Positions 38,033 to 46,460 of a DNA stretch of 64,000 bases are shown in pieces. The stretch's first letter is position 1. Each line of letters begins with the position of its first letter. A program made the translations under genes and the position numbers. A model generated the notes under the pieces. It did not search any database. It was not told the origin of the DNA and saw nothing but the letters and a program-made list of their open reading frames with translations. This DNA comes from Planctomycetota bacterium (GTDB lineage: Bacteria > Planctomycetota > Planctomycetia > Pirellulales > UBA1268): contig QWOQ01000015.1 in the NCBI GenBank assembly GCA_003669585.1, positions 1-64,000 of the forward strand. Direction: 5' to 3'.

Positions 38033-38227
38033 TCATGGTCGAACCGCAGTGTTTCCCAGAACATGAGCAGGCTCATAGGGGCAGAAACGACAGCCACTCC
38101 CGCAGCAACTTCCACGCGCAAGGTGGTACGACGCAGTGAAGACAACCAACCCGTGTTCCATAATGAAGTCTGGTTCGGAAACTTTTGTATGGACTTCTAT
38201 TGCCGAAGAATCGTCAGTGTGGGACAT
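38033..38227 (-). CDS. DUF5522 Cys-rich mini-protein
   Basis: 64 residues from ATG 38227, with GAGG upstream. The second half carries MEHGLVVFTASYHLARGSCCGSGCRFCPY, matching the DUF5522 signature: an aromatic-rich strand, then CCGSGCRHCPY. The four or five clustered Cys suggest metal or iron-sulfur binding. It lies alone between a GT9 gene and a Tm-1-like gene. The family is small and uncharacterised; the assignment rests on the Cys motif and the HLxRGxCCGSGC spacing. The coding frame reaches 38281, but the motif region and RBS favour the shorter form. Confidence 0.75.
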   Translation of the reverse strand: MSHTDDSSAIEVHTKVSEPDFIMEHGLVVFTASYHLARGSCCGSGCRFCPYEPAHVLGNTAVRP

Positions 38228-38337
38228 GGTGAACAATCGCCTCATACAACAGAACACTGCGTGCGAACATCGATCAATCAATAGCTAAAAAAAGTGATGC
38301 GCCTTTTGGAACGATTGGTGAGCGTAACGAAAGAGAG

Positions 38338-39567
38338 TTAGTTATGAATAGTCTTTGGTACCGAAGTTTTTGCCTGCATGAGAGCAAGTAACTTTTTCGC
38401 GGCCATAGAGGCGAATGCTAGAGAGTTGATTTCATTCTCCGACTCCACTACCGGCACTCGAGCACATCGACGGATGCTTTCAAAGAGCGCCTCGTCTGCG
38501 CAAGGATCGTAAAATGGTCCACCGATGACACTGATCGCGCTAATGCCTTTTTGTGGAATCAAGATTGCAACAGGCCCAACCGATTCATTGGCTCGCTCGG
38601 CGAGAATCTGTCCCAATCGACTGCACTCCTCGGGGGTGGTGCGCATCAAAGTGATCTGTGGATTGTGACTATAAAAAGTTCGACCAGAAAAACGTTCAGG
38701 CACCGAGTTTCTTTCTCCAAAATTCACCATATCAAGGCAACCCGGAACGATCACTGCGGGAACCCCAATTCTCGCAGCCGCACGAAGCCTGTCAGGCCCC
38801 GCCGAAAGCACGCCGCCGACGAGTTCGTCGGCCCACTCGGTTGTTGTGATGTCGAGTACTCCCTCGACCATGCCACTCTCGATCAGCGATTCCATCGCGA
38901 GTCCGCCGGTGCCGGTTGCAGCAAAGATCAGCACTTCGTAGCCTGCCGCCTCAATAATTCCTACTGCATGTGTGACGCATGCAGTCGTGTTTCCAAACAT
39001 GCTTGCGACCACGAGCGGTCGTGAGGAGCCGCAAGACAGTGGCATCTCAACCATGCCGCAAATCATGCCGGCCGCACGGGTAAAAATCGTGCGAGAGAGG
39101 CGATGAAGTCCGGCAACGTCAGTAATGCTTGGCAACATTGCGATATCTTTGGTGCCCACATACGGTTTGACATTGCCAGCCGCAAGCGTCGAGACCATCA
39201 CCTTTGGGAATCCAAGAGGCAAGGCTCTCATCGCAGCAGTGGCAATCGCTGTTCCGCCTCCCCCTCCGAGTGAAATAATGGCATCGATTCTTTGCTCGAC
39301 GGCCAATTGTGCAACAGCAATCGGAGCCGCCAGACTCATGAACGCAACGCATTCGCCGCGATCGCGCCTTTGAAAAACAGAGCCTGCATCCATTTCACTG
39401 CGACGAAGAACTTCTTCTCGAGTGATATCTGGAATCACGGTAGGTGGATCGAGAGTTCCGACATCAATAAGAAGGGCCTTGTGACCGCGTGCGACAAGAA
39501 GGGCTGCCACGAACGCATGTTCGGCCCCTTTTGAATCGAGCGTTCCGAGAACAGCAATGGTAGGTAT
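38338..39567 (-). CDS. Tm-1-like ATP-binding protein (UPF0261), non-canonical start
   Basis: The family N-terminus (IPTIAVLGTLDSKGAEHAFVAALL) is coded from 39567, but the first codon there is ATA. The first canonical in-frame start is GTG 39510, which would cut off the conserved GTLDSKG element. A strong GGGAGG sits 5 bases before the ATA and the next upstream in-frame codon signal is the TGA of the preceding gene. I therefore place the start at 39567 (409 residues), with GTG 39510 (390) as fallback. Other family features are ISLGGGGGTAIATAAMRALP, MVSTLAAGNVKPYVGTKDI, FAATGTGGLAMESLI and VPGCLDMVNFG. The role is unknown; in plants the fused homologue Tm-1 binds viral replicase. Confidence 0.85.
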   Translation of the reverse strand: MPTIAVLGTLDSKGAEHAFVAALLVARGHKALLIDVGTLDPPTVIPDITREEVLRRSEMDAGSVFQRRDRGECVAFMSLAAPIAVAQLAVEQRIDAIISLGGGGGTAIATAAMRALPLGFPKVMVSTLAAGNVKPYVGTKDIAMLPSITDVAGLHRLSRTIFTRAAGMICGMVEMPLSCGSSRPLVVASMFGNTTACVTHAVGIIEAAGYEVLIFAATGTGGLAMESLIESGMVEGVLDITTTEWADELVGGVLSAGPDRLRAAARIGVPAVIVPGCLDMVNFGERNSVPERFSGRTFYSHNPQITLMRTTPEECSRLGQILAERANESVGPVAILIPQKGISAISVIGGPFYDPCADEALFESIRRCARVPVVESENEINSLAFASMAAKKLLALMQAKTSVPKTIHN

Positions 39568-39572
39568 GGAAA

Positions 39573-39578
39573 CCTCCC
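39573..39578 (-). promoter_or_regulatory. RBS (GGGAGG) placed for an ATA start
   Basis: Read on the minus strand, GGGAGG at 39578-39573 is followed by TTTCC and then ATA at 39567. The spacing of 5 bases suits initiation at that ATA and is too long for GTG 39510 (62 bases). It overlaps the space immediately after the TGA (39582-39580) of the upstream gene. Confidence 0.6.
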
Positions 39579-39579
39579 T

Positions 39580-40461
39580 TCACGCAATGGAGGAAGGTCT
39601 TTGTCGGACTGGGATCGACTTGAATTCCTTGGTAAGGCTTTCGAGCGATTGTTCTACGGCCATGCGTTCGAGACTTGATGCTCCAACGAATCCAACCGCA
39701 TCGGAGTGCTCAAGAATAAATGCAGCATCGGAGGGAGTGTTTATTGGGCCACCGTGGCACAGATAAATCAGATCGCGACGGACGGTTCGTGCGGCATCGA
39801 TGATCGATTGAGTGCGATTCGCGGCCTCTTGGAGCGAAATCGAGGCATGAACAACTCCAATTGATCCGCCTACAGTCGTTCCGACGTGCGCAATGATGAC
39901 ATCGGCTCCGGCCTCGGCCATCGCTTTGGCTTCCGCTGGAGCATCAACATAGACGATGCTGAAAAGGTCCATGCGTCTGGCCAAAGATACCATCTCAAAT
40001 TCTTTTTCGACTCCCATGCCGGTCTCTTCGAGAATCTGGCGGAAGCGTCCATCGATGATGGTGTGTGTCGGAAAATTATTGATTCCGCTAAACCCCATTT
40101 CCTTTACTTGTCCGAGCCAGTGCCACATGCGTCTTCTCGGATCCGTGGCATGGACTCCGCAGATCACCGGGATTTCTTCGACGACCGGCAGTACTTCGAA
40201 TTCACCAATGTCCATTGCAATCGCATTGGCATCGCCGTAGGCCATCAGACCAGCCGTTGAGCCATGGCCGGCCATTCGGTACCGGCCCGAGTTGTAAACA
40301 ATGATCAAATCAGCCCCACCTTTTTCAATAAATTTCGCGCTGATGCCAGTTCCGGCACCGGCCGCGATAATCGGCTCTCGCCTCGCGAGCGTATCTCGCA
40401 AGCGATCGAGTACCTCGACGCGAGTGTACGGATTACCTTTACCAGTCCAGGGGTTGGGCAT
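39580..40461 (-). CDS. PEP-hydrolase-like TIM-barrel protein
   Basis: 293 residues from ATG 40461; the frame continues to 40539 but the family begins close to MPNPWTGKGNPYTR. TIM-barrel features are IIAAGAGTGISAKFIEKGG, the NSGRYRMAGHGSTAGLM block, DIGEFEVLPVVEEIPVICG, GVHATDPRRRM, GINNFPTHTIIDG and IIAHVGTTVGGSIG. This is the family named phosphoenolpyruvate hydrolase (PF09370), whose activity is not firmly established. In tomato Tm-1 and in many bacteria and fungi this barrel is fused behind the Tm-1-like domain. Here it is the upstream gene, and it is in the same reading frame as the downstream Tm-1-like gene, separated by a single TGA. Confidence 0.85.
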   Translation of the reverse strand: MPNPWTGKGNPYTRVEVLDRLRDTLARREPIIAAGAGTGISAKFIEKGGADLIIVYNSGRYRMAGHGSTAGLMAYGDANAIAMDIGEFEVLPVVEEIPVICGVHATDPRRRMWHWLGQVKEMGFSGINNFPTHTIIDGRFRQILEETGMGVEKEFEMVSLARRMDLFSIVYVDAPAEAKAMAEAGADVIIAHVGTTVGGSIGVVHASISLQEAANRTQSIIDAARTVRRDLIYLCHGGPINTPSDAAFILEHSDAVGFVGASSLERMAVEQSLESLTKEFKSIPVRQRPSSIA

Positions 40462-40811
40462 TGGGTGCACGTGAACAGAAGGTGGATTGCAACAACTCAA
40501 AGAACACAGAAGGTACTGTCGGAAAGGGGTGTGACGCAAGAATCATCGATGGTTCAAGCCACCCGAATGCATCGCGAGAGTCAAACGTTTCCTCGACTCA
40601 ACGTTTTGGCAACTTCCCGAGCGTAGCGAGAATGGCATCCACTGCGTTTGGCTTTTCCAAGGCTTGCACGAAACGTCTCGCACGATTGTTTTGGGTTGTT
40701 ACAATTCCTTTCGTTCGGTCATTGTTTTTCTGTCGCCTCTGCACAGGAATCAGGCGGCGAACAAAGCGTTGTACGTGTGGAATCTGTTTGAGATCGAAAG
40801 GAGAATTCCGC
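40462..40811. other. Divergent intergenic region upstream of carA
   Basis: This 350-base stretch lies between the starts of the PEP-hydrolase-like gene (-) and carA (+). Both flanking frames stay open into it, but neither extension resembles its family. It should hold two divergent promoters; I could not pick a convincing -35/-10 pair. An AAGGAG RBS for carA is at its right end, about 9 bases before GTG 40812. No tRNA or obvious riboswitch was recognised. Confidence 0.5.
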
Positions 40812-41957
40812 GTGGCGAAGGCTGCACTGGCGCTCGAAGATGGAACCGTCTATTACGGCGACCATTTTGGCGCGACTGGAACCGTATCTGGCGAGGTCTG
40901 TTTCAACACATCACTCGTTGGCTATCAGGAAATTCTCACCGATCCGAGCTATCGCGGTCAGATTCTAGCGATGACAGCGCCTGAAATCGGCAACTACGGC
41001 GTAAATCCAAACGATGTTGAAAGCGGACGCCTTCAGCTTTCCGGATTTGTCGTACGACATGCGAGTCGTATTGCCAGTAACTTTACCGCGACCGGAACGA
41101 TCGGCGACTATCTCGCCGATGCCGGTGTGGTTGGAATCCAAGGCATCGACACTCGTTCGCTTGTGCGACGATTGCGAATGCGAGGCGTTATGACAGGCGT
41201 CCTTTCAAGCGAGGTACTTGAATCGGAAAAACTTATTCAGAAGGCTCAAAACGCTTTGTCGTTGGCTGGACGGGATCTTGTCAGGGAAGTGGTTCCCTCA
41301 GGGATAAGTCAGTGGAACGAAAAAATCGACCCGATCGATCTCGTAGCAGGAGTGACAGGCGGAGGTGAAGCTCAAGAACAAAATTACGCAGGTCGTGAAA
41401 AACAAAATCATGTCGTTGCGCTTGACTATGGGATGAAATGGAATATCGCTAGGCATTTGGCATCTGCGGGCTATCGCGTTACGGTGATGCCTGGCACAAG
41501 CACCATTGCAGAAGTGCTCGCCCAAAAACCAGACGGAGTATTTCTTTCAAACGGTCCAGGAGATCCTGAACCTCTGGCCTACGCGATCAAGACAGTGGCA
41601 AGCCTTGTGGGAAAAGTGCCAGTGTATGGAATTTGTCTAGGGCATCAGCTTCTTGCACTGGCCTGTGGTGCGAAGACCTTCAAACTTAAATTTGGTCATC
41701 GCGGGGCCAATCAGCCGGTGATGGATCTCGACACTGGTAAAATCGAAATCACATCACAAAATCATGGTTTCGCAGTTGATGAGTCATCATTGCCACCAGA
41801 ACTTGTGGTGACGCATCGCAATCTCAACGATGACACCATCGAGGGCCTCCGACACCGGTTTGCGGCGGCCGCAAGCGTTCAATATCATCCAGAAGCTGCT
41901 TCTGGTCCGCACGATGCGACGCATCTGTTTGCTCGATTTGGCAAGATGATGGCGTAA
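40812..41957 (+). CDS. carA: Carbamoyl-phosphate synthase, small (glutaminase) subunit
   Basis: 381 residues, the usual CarA length, from GTG 40812 with AAGGAG upstream. It hydrolyses glutamine and passes ammonia to CarB for carbamoyl phosphate synthesis (pyrimidine and arginine pathways, cytoplasm). The N-terminal CPSase domain shows ALEDGTVYYGDHFGATG, GEVCFNTSLVGYQEILTDPS and GIQGIDTRSLVRRLR. The class I amidotransferase domain has LSNGPGDPEPL, the nucleophile in GICLGHQ (Cys275) and the catalytic His359/Glu361 in YHPEAASGP. The frame is open upstream to 40461 but that part is not CarA-like. carB is not in this window. Confidence 0.97.
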   Translation: MAKAALALEDGTVYYGDHFGATGTVSGEVCFNTSLVGYQEILTDPSYRGQILAMTAPEIGNYGVNPNDVESGRLQLSGFVVRHASRIASNFTATGTIGDYLADAGVVGIQGIDTRSLVRRLRMRGVMTGVLSSEVLESEKLIQKAQNALSLAGRDLVREVVPSGISQWNEKIDPIDLVAGVTGGGEAQEQNYAGREKQNHVVALDYGMKWNIARHLASAGYRVTVMPGTSTIAEVLAQKPDGVFLSNGPGDPEPLAYAIKTVASLVGKVPVYGICLGHQLLALACGAKTFKLKFGHRGANQPVMDLDTGKIEITSQNHGFAVDESSLPPELVVTHRNLNDDTIEGLRHRFAAAASVQYHPEAASGPHDATHLFARFGKMMA

Positions 41958-42206
41958 AATATCATCGGGTTCGACTGGCGTTACAATCGCTACAGATTCT
42001 GAGAAGTGACGCTGCCCCCAAGTCTCTCGAACCGGCATCTTATATTTTTAAAAAGATCGAAGTCTATATTTCCCAATGACTTACGTCCTTCCGGCATAGA
42101 GTGCCCACATAGATTGTTTTGACTCTTCAGCCGAGTGTGCCAAAGTTTGAGTAATGGATCGCGGAAAAACATTTCCATCCCCCCCCTTTCACCCCGCGTT
42201 CAAGCC

Positions 42207-42213
42207 TAGGAGG
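42207..42213 (+). promoter_or_regulatory. Strong Shine-Dalgarno (TAGGAGG)
   Basis: TAGGAGG with a 6-base spacer to ATG 42220. It decides the start of the Cys-rich protein (an in-frame start at 42154 lies before it) and is stronger than the RBS of most genes in the window, which suggests high expression. Confidence 0.75.
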
Positions 42214-42219
42214 TTTCTC

Positions 42220-42699
42220 ATGTCTCGCGTTTTCTCTGGCGGCCTTGTGGTCGCTCTCTCTTTTGTTGTGGTCGCTATGAATGCGTCGGCCGTTGACGCT
42301 GGCTTTCGTCATAAGCATCTCGATCCTACCTGTGCGGCTCCTGAACCGACCTGCTGTGCCGAGCCGACGTGCTGCGCTGAACCGACGTGCTGCGTCGAGA
42401 CGTGCTGTCCCACAAATCCATGCATCAAGTACCGCCACCGTGGCCACCATCACAAGCACCGTGGATGCTGCGAAGAGCCTACCTACGAAACTGTTCTTAA
42501 CGTTACAAGCCCCGAAACGTGCTGCACCGTATGCGTACCGATCTGCTTGCCGTGTTGCTGCGAAGGTTGCCCTTGTGAGTCTTCGCGTTGCACGATTCTT
42601 GGCTGCGGCGAGGTTCGTTATGACTGGCAGTGCGGCGTATCGGTCATCGTTCGATTCACCAGAAACGGCGATCTTCTTGTCACCTACGTTGGTGCTTGA
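42220..42699 (+). CDS. Exported Cys-rich repeat protein
   Basis: 159 residues from ATG 42220. A signal peptide (SGGLVVALSFVVVAMNASAVDA) is followed by a His/Cys-rich mature part. Residues about 38-60 consist of EPTCCA units (EPTCCAEPTCCAEPTCCVE). Then come NPCIKYRHRGHHHKHRGCC, a block CCTVCVPICLPCCCEGCPC, and a C-terminal segment GEVRYDWQCGVSVIVRF. More than 25 Cys suggest either heavy disulfide cross-linking of an envelope protein or metal binding by the Cys/His clusters. It is a single-gene unit with its own RBS and terminator. I do not recognise a characterised family; short Cys-rich exported proteins of this look occur in Planctomycetes. Confidence 0.8.
   Translation: MSRVFSGGLVVALSFVVVAMNASAVDAGFRHKHLDPTCAAPEPTCCAEPTCCAEPTCCVETCCPTNPCIKYRHRGHHHKHRGCCEEPTYETVLNVTSPETCCTVCVPICLPCCCEGCPCESSRCTILGCGEVRYDWQCGVSVIVRFTRNGDLLVTYVGA
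42343..42396 (+). repeat. Three 18-base tandem repeats coding EPTCCA
   Basis: Units at 42343-42360, 42361-42378 and 42379-42396, each coding EPTCC plus Ala or Val, followed by a partial unit (ETCC). The units differ at a few mostly third-position bases, so they are an old expansion under selection on the protein. Confidence 0.85.
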
Positions 42700-42732
42700 G
42701 ATTGCTGAGTGCTTGAGTGTTATTCAAAGGAA

Positions 42733-42767
42733 GCCCGGTCGGGGTGAATTCCCCGCCGGGTTTCTTT
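42733..42767 (+). terminator. Rho-independent terminator
   Basis: CCCGG-T-CGGGG (42734-42744) pairs with CCCCGCCGGG (42751-42760), a 10-bp stem with one bulged T and a 6-base loop, followed by TTTCTTT. It is 34 bases after the Cys-rich gene stop. Confidence 0.85.
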
Positions 42768-42844
42768 CTGCGCTGTCATAAGACATACACTCATAATCAG
42801 AAGTGAGATCAAAAAGCGAACAATGCAAAGGAGACAATCTCTCG

Positions 42845-43249
42845 ATGCAATCAAAGCGTAAAAAAAAGAAAATCAGACGCACCCTAAGCCGTAAAAAAGA
42901 AGCAATCACTTCCACTTTCAGATTGAACCAAAGTGAAGACGGCAGAGCCTCTGATGCAATGACTGTGGCATGGATGCTTGCCACAATGGCAGCCCTTGTT
43001 TTTGGGATATTTGAATTAGTCGCACGCGGCGTGCAATTTTCTGGAAATAACGCAGCGAACTCGTCGACTCTTGGACTCGACGCCATGATTCAGGTGACAT
43101 CTTTGGCGGCAGTGGTCTCGGCTGTGATGTCTTTGGTATTGCTGGTCGTCGTGCTGCGTGTTCGCCGAGAGGCTCCACCGCGTACCATTGTGATCGGCGC
43201 AGTCTTCATCGCAGCGGTGCCGCTTCTGGCACCTTTTTTAAGAACATGA
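42845..43249 (+). CDS. Small membrane protein, unknown
   Basis: 134 residues from ATG 42845; AAAGGAG at about 42826-42832 favours this start over the frame opening at 42803. A very basic N-terminus (QSKRKKKKIRRTLSRKK) precedes three predicted transmembrane segments: VAWMLATMAALVFGIFELVA, IQVTSLAAVVSAVMSLVLLVVVL and TIVIGAVFIAAVPLLAPFL. I do not recognise a family. The basic end should stay in the cytoplasm. It stands alone between a terminator and the convergent trxB gene. Confidence 0.65.
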   Translation: MQSKRKKKKIRRTLSRKKEAITSTFRLNQSEDGRASDAMTVAWMLATMAALVFGIFELVARGVQFSGNNAANSSTLGLDAMIQVTSLAAVVSAVMSLVLLVVVLRVRREAPPRTIVIGAVFIAAVPLLAPFLRT

Positions 43250-43329
43250 TTTCTCAAATCGTGCAAGCGAATTTGATCAGCAGGTAAATCCGATACCGTG
43301 AAATTGTCGCTGCCACGAATCTAACTGGT

Positions 43330-44394
43330 TTATGCGTGGATACCTGCATGAGAAAGCCATCGCTCAGCGTCAAGCGCCGACATGCACCCAGTGCCGGCTG
43401 CTGAAATTGCCTGCCGATAGTAATCGTCAGCCACGTCGCCTGCAGCAAACACGCCGTCAACGCTCGTATCGGTTCGAAAGTGTTTTTTCCAGACGATGTA
43501 TTTTTTGGCCGTGAGATCTAATTGCCCATCAAGAAATGCTGTATTTGGAGTGTGACCAATAGCCAAAAACACACCTGCAGCATCAAGTATTGAAACACGT
43601 GAAGGATCAATAGTACTTTGCAGTTTAACGCCAGTGACGCCGAGAGCATCGTTTCCCAACACCTCCTCTAAGGCAGAGTGAAAGTGAATGGTGATCTTCG
43701 GTTCGTTCTGGGCTCGCTGTGCCATGATCTTGGAAGCTCGAAGAGAGTCCCGGCGATGAATCAGATGCACCATGCTTGCAAACTTGGTCAGGTACGTTGC
43801 TTCTTCAACAGCTGAATCACCCCCACCGATGACAACCATTGGCTTATTTCGAAATCGAGGTAGGGCACCATCACACACCGCACACGCGCTCACGCCGCGA
43901 TTCTTATATGCCTCTTCACTCGGCAGGCCGAGCCAATTGGCGCTCGCGCCGGTCGCCACGATGACGCACTGCGCTTCAACGGTATCTTTGGAACGGGTGT
44001 AGAGCGTGAAGGGACGTTTTGAAAAATCAACCTTAAGGATGTCATCGGTGACAATCCGTGTGCCGAAGTTGATCGCCTGCTGTCTCATCAGTTCCATGAG
44101 CTCTGGGCCAGTGACGCCTTCACCCGCATGTGGGGCCATCATCGAACGGCGATTTTCCGGCAACGCAGAGCTGAGAAACTCACTGAGATTGCCATGAGGA
44201 AACCCCGCATAGTTTTCAACCTCGCTGGTGAGTGCGAGTTGTCCAAGTGGAAGGGTACCACTCATTCGATTTTCTTCAGTGATGGCTCCTTCAAAAACCA
44301 GCGGTCGAAGCTGAGCGCGTGCTGCGTATGTTGCGGCAGACCAACCAGCCGGTCCGGAGCCGATAATCACAAGGGTTTCAGAAGATTTCGACAT
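43330..44394 (-). CDS. trxB: Thioredoxin reductase
   Basis: 354 residues from ATG 44394. It uses NADPH to reduce thioredoxin in the cytoplasm through FAD and a redox disulfide. The FAD site is [10 protein letters not shown] (11-20), the active-site pair is CAVC (171-174) in [11 protein letters not shown], the NADPH site is [12 protein letters not shown] (near 190), and the C-terminal FAD motif is [21 protein letters not shown]. About 20 extra residues (around 70-93, [17 protein letters not shown]) sit between GFPHG and GPELM compared with typical TrxB. It is divergent from cstA. Confidence 0.95.
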   Translation of the reverse strand: MSKSSETLVIIGSGPAGWSAATYAARAQLRPLVFEGAITEENRMSGTLPLGQLALTSEVENYAGFPHGNLSEFLSSALPENRRSMMAPHAGEGVTGPELMELMRQQAINFGTRIVTDDILKVDFSKRPFTLYTRSKDTVEAQCVIVATGASANWLGLPSEEAYKNRGVSACAVCDGALPRFRNKPMVVIGGGDSAVEEATYLTKFASMVHLIHRRDSLRASKIMAQRAQNEPKITIHFHSALEEVLGNDALGVTGVKLQSTIDPSRVSILDAAGVFLAIGHTPNTAFLDGQLDLTAKKYIVWKKHFRTDTSVDGVFAAGDVADDYYRQAISAAGTGCMSALDAERWLSHAGIHA

Positions 44395-44530
44395 AAAAAG
44401 TTTCCGACGAGGTGTGGAGAGGAGAGAAAAATGTACGTCAGGGAGGCCAGTGGCCGGTGAGCAGATTTACGGACACAAAAAAGCACGACTTCCAATTCCA
44501 TCGTCGCACGCTTGCAAAGAATGGTCATGG

Positions 44531-44551
44531 TTTGTCGTTTGTCATTTGTCA
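44531..44551. repeat. Heptamer tandem repeat TTTGTCR
   Basis: TTTGTCG (44531-44537), TTTGTCA (44538-44544) and TTTGTCA (44545-44551) in the 288-base trxB/cstA divergent intergenic region, with further GTCATGG and TTTTGTC matches just outside. A related heptad phase (GTCATCT, GCCATCT, ATCATCT) forms part of the hairpin at 16391-16438. Confidence 0.6.
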
Positions 44552-44682
44552 TGGTTTTGTCTCGTTTCAAGAGAGACACCCTCTGGACACGCAGGCAATG
44601 TTGTACAAAGTAGTGACCAGCCGCAAAGCCTGTCGCGGAAAACCGCAATGGAAAGAAACATCCCCCGAGAGGGCCCCACATC

Positions 44683-46440
44683 ATGAGTCTGCTCGTTGTC
44701 CTTTTGCCAAGCGCTGTGGTATTGATCATCGCCTATCGCGTGTACGGAAGACTGCTTGAGCATCTATTTAAACTCGACCCCGATGCCCCAACGCCTGCGG
44801 TCACACTTCGCGACGATGTCGATTATGCACCAATCCCCCCGTCACTCTTGATGGGTCAGCACTTTTCAGCGATTGCAGCCGCAGGTCCAATTGTCGGCCC
44901 CATTCTAGCGGGCGTGGCGTTTGGATGGTTGCCGGCACTGATCTGGATTCTCTGCGGAAGCATTCTGATTGGTGGCGTTCATGATTTTGCGTCGCTTGTT
45001 GCATCGGTGCGACATAAGGCTCGATCGATTGCGGAAGTTGTGAGAGAGCATATGAGTTCTCGGAGCTACATACTCTTTCTCGCGTTCGTGTGGATTGCGT
45101 TGATTTATATCATTGTGGCATTCACTGACATCACTGCATCAAGTTTTCTCGGTAGGCAGACACTTGAAAATGGTGAAACGGTTTCGGGCGGTGGAATCGC
45201 AACATCGAGCCTTCTTTATCTTGTGCTGCCAATTCTGATGGGGCTGTGCTTGCAATTTCTCAAAATGCCACTGTGGCTCGTAACGGTGATATTTGTGCCG
45301 CTGGTAGGAGTTGCAATCTGGGTGGGGCAGTTCATCCCGTTTGATCTTGGGCAGATGCTTGGCGTTTCAGACATTGCATCGCAAAAAATCTGGGGCGTTT
45401 TTCTATTATTGTATTGCCTCGTGGCCGCGATGGTTCCGATGTGGCTACTTCTGCAACCCCGCGGTCATCTTGGCGGATGTTTTCTCTATGTTGCTTTGGC
45501 CGGAGCTGCGATTGGTCTGGTAGCGAGCGATACACTTTTAGGTGGTGATATGTCGATCCAATATCCGGCATTCATGGGATGGCAGACGCAGAAGGCAGGG
45601 CCGCTGGTGCCGATGCTTTTTATCACGATTGCGTGCGGCGCGTGTTCCGGTTTTCATTCGCTGATTGCCTCGGGAACAACAAGTAAACAACTGCGAAAAG
45701 AAACCGACGCGAAAGCAATCGGCTACGGCACAATGCTCTTGGAGGCTTTCGTCGCTGTGGTGAGTCTTTCGTGTGTGATGGTCCTCGCAAAAGATAGCCC
45801 GCTTTCATCGCAGCCACCGAATTTTGTGTATGCGTTGGGAATGGGAAGATTTTTGGAAATTCTCGGTGTGCCTGCTTCAATCGGCGTATCGTTTGCGCTC
45901 ATGGCGTTTACAACATTTGTGTACGATACGCTCGATGTCTGCACGAGACTCGGTCGGTATATCGTGCAGGAACTCACAGGACTGTCGGGAACAGCAGGTG
46001 CATGGCTCGGTACGGCGATGACGGCGGGCGTTCCACTTCTGTTCCTTCTTCGTACCGAACTCGATGCAGCAGGCAAGCCGATTCCTGTCTGGAAAACATT
46101 TTGGAGTCTCTTTGGTGCGAGCAATCAACTCCTTGCTGCACTGACGCTATTGGGGATTACTGTCTGGCTATGGCGCACTCGACGACAGACGTGGGTATGG
46201 CTCGTCACAGGTTTGCCGACCGTCTTCATGTTTGTGATGAGCACTTGGGCGCTTCTCAGTATGACAGTGCCCCGATTTCGAACGGAAAATGGTTTTACAT
46301 TTCCAGCCGACCCGGTGCCGTGGGCGGGCGTGGTCTTGTTGTCGCTCGCGGCGGTGATGCTCGTCGAGGCGATTGGCGCAATCGTCAAACCCAATAGGCC
46401 GCAGAATCCATTGGCATCAAAACAAATTGCTACGAGTTGA
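44683..46440 (+). CDS. cstA: Carbon starvation protein CstA family, peptide/pyruvate transporter
   Basis: 585 residues from ATG 44683 with GAGAGGG upstream. A polytopic membrane protein with well over ten hydrophobic segments. CstA hallmarks are YRVYGRLLEHLFKLD, PPSLLMGQHFSAIAAAGPIVGPILAG and GSILIGGVHDFASLVASVRH near the N-terminus, and GACSGFHSLIASGTTSKQL in the middle. The family imports peptides or pyruvate during carbon limitation. It belongs to the shorter CstA group (E. coli CstA has about 700 residues). It is divergent from trxB; the stop is 20 bases from a convergent gene. Confidence 0.93.
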   Translation: MSLLVVLLPSAVVLIIAYRVYGRLLEHLFKLDPDAPTPAVTLRDDVDYAPIPPSLLMGQHFSAIAAAGPIVGPILAGVAFGWLPALIWILCGSILIGGVHDFASLVASVRHKARSIAEVVREHMSSRSYILFLAFVWIALIYIIVAFTDITASSFLGRQTLENGETVSGGGIATSSLLYLVLPILMGLCLQFLKMPLWLVTVIFVPLVGVAIWVGQFIPFDLGQMLGVSDIASQKIWGVFLLLYCLVAAMVPMWLLLQPRGHLGGCFLYVALAGAAIGLVASDTLLGGDMSIQYPAFMGWQTQKAGPLVPMLFITIACGACSGFHSLIASGTTSKQLRKETDAKAIGYGTMLLEAFVAVVSLSCVMVLAKDSPLSSQPPNFVYALGMGRFLEILGVPASIGVSFALMAFTTFVYDTLDVCTRLGRYIVQELTGLSGTAGAWLGTAMTAGVPLLFLLRTELDAAGKPIPVWKTFWSLFGASNQLLAALTLLGITVWLWRTRRQTWVWLVTGLPTVFMFVMSTWALLSMTVPRFRTENGFTFPADPVPWAGVVLLSLAAVMLVEAIGAIVKPNRPQNPLASKQIATS

Positions 46441-46460
46441 GTGCCAACGGGCTTTTGAAG

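Noticed and set aside
40461..40811. 117-codon N-terminal extension of carA
   Set aside because: CarA proteins begin at the ALALEDGTVYYGD block; GTG 40812 has an AAGGAG and gives the normal length.
41958..42000. tRNA-like GGTTCGACTGG after carA
   Set aside because: No matching acceptor stem, anticodon arm or CCA end could be found around it.
44412..44759. Overlapping plus-strand open frames before cstA
   Set aside because: They cover the heptamer repeat and intergenic sequence, have no family features and run into cstA in another frame.
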